Positions 61,621-64,000 of a stretch of DNA of 64,000 nt are shown piece after piece. Source of the stretch: Anaerolineae bacterium (lineage in GTDB: Bacteria > Chloroflexota > Anaerolineae > Caldilineales > Caldilineaceae). Within the stretch, counting starts at the first letter, position 1, and each line of letters opens with the position of its first letter. The position numbers were made by a program, and so were the translations under genes. The notes under the pieces were generated by a model that made no database searches, was not told the origin of the DNA, and saw nothing but the letters and a program-made list of their open reading frames with translations. The stretch spans positions 310,001 through 374,000 of the forward strand of contig JAUIHI010000001.1 in assembly GCA_030432295.1 (NCBI GenBank), read 5' to 3'.

Positions 61621-62454
61621 CTATTTTACCATATGCCCATTCAGCCACTCGACGATATCGCCGAGTGGCTTTTCTTTGTCCAGGTCGTTGTGGAGTTCGT
61701 GGAAATAGCCGTCGTATAGCCGAAGTGTTTTGTCGGCAGTCGTCACCCGCTCGAAAAATTCCTGGGTGGCCGCGGGGATGACCATATTGTCCGCTGTGCC
61801 TTGCAGCATCAGCAGCGGGCCAGGGGTAGACTGAACCGCGGCCTTCACCCGTTTCTGGGCGGCCAGGATTTCCACAACCCAGCGCACTGTGCTGACAGGC
61901 ACGTGGAGCGGGTCTTGCATAAAACGGAGTGCTTCTTCCGGGTCACGGGAGACATCGCCCCCGCCGGGACGTTCCATCGAATAGGTGGGGTGGACCAGAT
62001 TGATTAGACGCGCAGCCAAGACCAGCGGCCCGGAGGTGTCGGCAGCCAGAGCAGGTGCCTGGACAATCCAGCACTCTGCATCCTGTGGATACGTTTGCGC
62101 GTAGTCAAGCGTAATCAGGCCGCCCATCGAGTGCCCAAAGACGGCAATCGGCTTTTCCGGCTGTTCGCTGTGCACAAGCCCATTCAGCCGGTGGACGTCT
62201 TTGGCGTAGTCGTGGAAATGGTTGACGTGGCCCCGCTGCCCGCCGGAGCGGCCAAAGCCCTGGTGGTCGCCGGCATAGACCGCATAGCTCTCCGGCAGCA
62301 GCCGATCCACCAGATGGCCGTAGCGCCCGCTGTGCTCCCCCAGTCCGTGGACAATCATCACCGCGCCGCGCACCGGGCCGTCGGGCAGCCACTTCTGGTA
62401 GAAGATGGGGAGGTCGGCTACGCCTGTGAAAGTTTCTTCGCTGTGTTGGGTCAT
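61621..62454 (-). CDS. Monoacylglycerol lipase-like alpha/beta hydrolase
   Basis: A 277-residue hydrolase: HGLGEHSGRYGHL (oxyanion region), AGDHQGFGRSGG, nucleophile elbow GHSMGG, the Asp in GTADNMV and a C-terminal His in GYFHELHND. This is the serine hydrolase_4/MGL pattern, acting on monoacylglycerols or similar esters. No signal peptide, so cytoplasmic. It precedes the SARP-like regulator on the same strand and may be co-transcribed with it. Confidence 0.95.
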   Translation of the reverse strand: MTQHSEETFTGVADLPIFYQKWLPDGPVRGAVMIVHGLGEHSGRYGHLVDRLLPESYAVYAGDHQGFGRSGGQRGHVNHFHDYAKDVHRLNGLVHSEQPEKPIAVFGHSMGGLITLDYAQTYPQDAECWIVQAPALAADTSGPLVLAARLINLVHPTYSMERPGGGDVSRDPEEALRFMQDPLHVPVSTVRWVVEILAAQKRVKAAVQSTPGPLLMLQGTADNMVIPAATQEFFERVTTADKTLRLYDGYFHELHNDLDKEKPLGDIVEWLNGHMVK

Positions 62455-62503
62455 TGTTGCCTCTACTATTTCCTGTGTGTCTGCTCAAAAAACATGCGTC
62501 ATT

Positions 62504-64000
62504 TTACATCACTTCCGCTGACAACACACCCCCACCCCACGGATCCATCTGCCAACGGCCCCGCAGCGTAACCACCTGCCAGGGCTTCGGAGCGCCCGCC
62601 CCGCGGTCCCCCTCCCCCTGCACAACCACAAAGCCCGTGCCGTCGTCCAGAAAGAAGCCTTTGCCGCCGGTCCAGCCCGGCAGACGGACGCCGACGACTG
62701 TCACCAGCTTGCCCGGCTGAGACGGCAGATCGGCCAGGGCGACGCAACCGGGCGGGCGGGGGACCAGCGAAACCGGGTGTACGCTGATCGGCTGGCCAAG
62801 TAGTTCCGTCTCCCAGGCCAGCCGCTCTGCCCCACTCTCTGCCGCCACATCGCCGCCCAGAAAGCCAAAGCCCATCTGCCCCGCGTGGCCGGAGCGCCGC
62901 AAATCCTCGGCTTCCTGCAACAGCCCGGCCCGACTCGCGCCCAGCCCGTCCAGCCCGCCGCAGCGGATCAGATGATTCAACTCCTTCGGCTGGGGTTCCA
63001 CCCGCAGCAGAAAATCCCGCAGATCGGCAAAGGGCGCAGCAGCCCGCTCCGCCACAATCCGCTGGGCACAATTGCCCGTCAACTCCCGCACCTGCTCCAA
63101 TCCCATATACAAGACAGGAAAAGAAGGACACGGATTTAGAGGATCAGACGGATTTTCACGGATTTTACTCTGCGAAAATCTGCGTTCATCTGCGTTTATC
63201 TGCGTCCTATTTTCTTCTTCAATCCGTGAAAATCCGCTTTTCTCCGTGTCAATCCGTGTCCTTTTTTCCTCATACACCAGCGAAAAATGGCCGCCGCTGA
63301 AATTCACATGCGGCGGGCGCACGGCAATCCCCAGCCGCTGGGCTTCGGCGATATAGACCGCGGGGTGGTGGAAGCCGCCCCAATCCGCCAGTCGCGCGCA
63401 GAGAAACTCCGCGGGCCAGTGGGCCTTCACATAGGCCGAGCGGTAGGAGACCGCGGCGTAGGCCGTGGCATGGCCCTGGTTGAAGCCGTAACCTGCAAAG
63501 GGTTCCACCTGCTCCCAGAGCGTGCGCGCCTGCTGATCCGACAGCCCCGGCCCGCCCTCCCGCTGACAGCCCGCCACAAAGCGCGCCCGGATGTGCGCCA
63601 TCTCATCCGCCCGGAATTTGCTCATCCCCCGGCGCAGATGCTCTGCCTCTTCCCAACTCAGCCCCGCAATCTCCGTAGCCAGCCGCAAAATCTGCTCCTG
63701 AAAGAGCAGCACCCCCTGGGTGTCGCCAAGAATCGACTCCAACGCCGGGTGCAGAAAGCGCACTGGCTCTTCGCCCCGATAGCGGCGCACAAAGGCCGCA
63801 GCCATCCCGCCCGTGGCCGGTCCCGGTTTGAAGAAGGCGTTGGCCACCGCCAAATCCCGCTGATTGCCCGCCTTCAACTGGCGCAGAGTCCGCTGCGCGC
63901 CGGTGGACTCGCACTGGAAGACGCCGATTGTATCGCCCGTGCGCAGAATCTCCGCGGTCGCCGGGTCCCCGTCCGGGATCGTCTCCAGACGCAGTTCCGG
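62504..64000 (-). CDS. DNA polymerase III alpha subunit-like protein (partial, runs off right edge)
   Basis: The frame is open at base 64000 (PELRLETIPDGDPATAEILR then TGDTIGVFQCESTGAQRTLR); about 498 C-terminal residues are present. DnaE motifs: GVFQCES, FKPGP in place of the usual RPGP, GVLLFQEQILRLATEIAGL, RRGMSKF and FAGYGFNQGHATAYA; the end is an OB-fold-like region (KLVTVVGVRLPGWTGG, FFLDDGTGFVV). The pattern is nearer DnaE2/short DnaE polymerases than the main replicative enzyme, but the PHP and palm domains lie outside the window. A 136-bp palindromic repeat is inserted in frame (63126-63261). Confidence 0.88.
   Translation of the reverse strand, partial: PELRLETIPDGDPATAEILRTGDTIGVFQCESTGAQRTLRQLKAGNQRDLAVANAFFKPGPATGGMAAAFVRRYRGEEPVRFLHPALESILGDTQGVLLFQEQILRLATEIAGLSWEEAEHLRRGMSKFRADEMAHIRARFVAGCQREGGPGLSDQQARTLWEQVEPFAGYGFNQGHATAYAAVSYRSAYVKAHWPAEFLCARLADWGGFHHPAVYIAEAQRLGIAVRPPHVNFSGGHFSLVYEEKRTRIDTEKSGFSRIEEENRTQINADERRFSQSKIRENPSDPLNPCPSFPVLYMGLEQVRELTGNCAQRIVAERAAAPFADLRDFLLRVEPQPKELNHLIRCGGLDGLGASRAGLLQEAEDLRRSGHAGQMGFGFLGGDVAAESGAERLAWETELLGQPISVHPVSLVPRPPGCVALADLPSQPGKLVTVVGVRLPGWTGGKGFFLDDGTGFVVVQGEGDRGAGAPKPWQVVTLRGRWQMDPWGGGVLSAEVM
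63126..63261 (-). repeat. 136-bp palindromic repeat inside the polymerase gene
   Basis: Outer arms GGACACGGATT (63126-63136) and AATCCGTGTCC (63251-63261); inner 16-bp arms CGGATTTTCACGGATT (63149-63164) and its exact complement (63221-63236). The core repeats CTGCGTTYAT with a 10-bp period. It is translated as a charged insert (RTQINADERRFSQSKIREN). Confidence 0.92.

Overview
The window is a GC-rich, gene-dense bacterial chromosome fragment with 49 protein genes called, the first and last of which run off the edges. No tRNA, rRNA, CRISPR array or transposase was found. The best guess for the host is a Chloroflexota bacterium of the Anaerolineae/Caldilineae type. This is inferred, not proven: exported proteins carry Thr-Pro-rich linkers and end in a short hydrophobic-LP-x-x-x-R tail, regulators are of the STAND/SARP type, DUF1800 and DUF1501 form a Tat-exported pair, GTG and TTG starts are common, and intergenic gaps are full of short-period palindromic repeats.

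Layout. 1-2002 (minus): PAP2 phosphatase, DUF624-like membrane protein and an NAD-dependent epimerase (partial). 2214-8293 (plus): small membrane protein, methionyl-tRNA synthetase, a GT-C membrane glycosyltransferase, a DUF4258/YgiT toxin-antitoxin-like pair and a VanW protein. 8676-12986 (plus): DUF1800/DUF1501 pair and an rRNA-type methyltransferase. 13500-17445: NudC, a tiny secreted Cys/Gly peptide with a structured leader, and a STAND ATPase-TPR operon. 17764-24592 (plus): an accessory stretch with four further two-gene toxin-antitoxin-like modules around a fused xanthine-dehydrogenase-like enzyme that has lost all four cysteines of its N-terminal [2Fe-2S] domain; two of the modules sit behind duplicated promoter cassettes. 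24692-26521 (minus): a half ABC exporter. 26640-27885: a tandem array of 218-bp units, each with a 17-bp hairpin whose stem shows a compensatory base change.

27890-33522 (minus) looks like one six-gene operon (GH1 glycosidase, two-domain protein, stand-alone GreA/B C-terminal domain, small protein, sulfotransferase, DUF2723 membrane protein) with overlaps of 1-4 bases or gaps below 40 bases. 33618-40453 carries housekeeping functions: dCMP deaminase, FtsH, a Tat-exported phosphoesterase, HutD and an FGGY kinase. 40591-58111 holds carbonic anhydrase, a muramidase, a giant subtilase with Kelch repeats, a glutaredoxin, a YdiJ-like FAD/Fe-S dehydrogenase and a giant metalloprotease-VWA protein. 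58196-64000 (minus) holds a DUF4242-like protein, a SARP-like regulator with its domains in permuted order, a monoacylglycerol lipase and a DNA polymerase III alpha-like gene (partial).

The strongest unexplained signal is a dispersed class of degenerate arrays with a 7-, 8- or 10-bp period. They fold into perfect or near-perfect hairpins between genes and have also been captured in frame inside at least five genes. Other leads are the cysteine-less Fe-S domain, the duplicated promoter cassettes in front of toxin-antitoxin-like modules, the covarying 218-bp tandem repeat, and the small secreted peptide whose ribosome binding site lies inside a hairpin.
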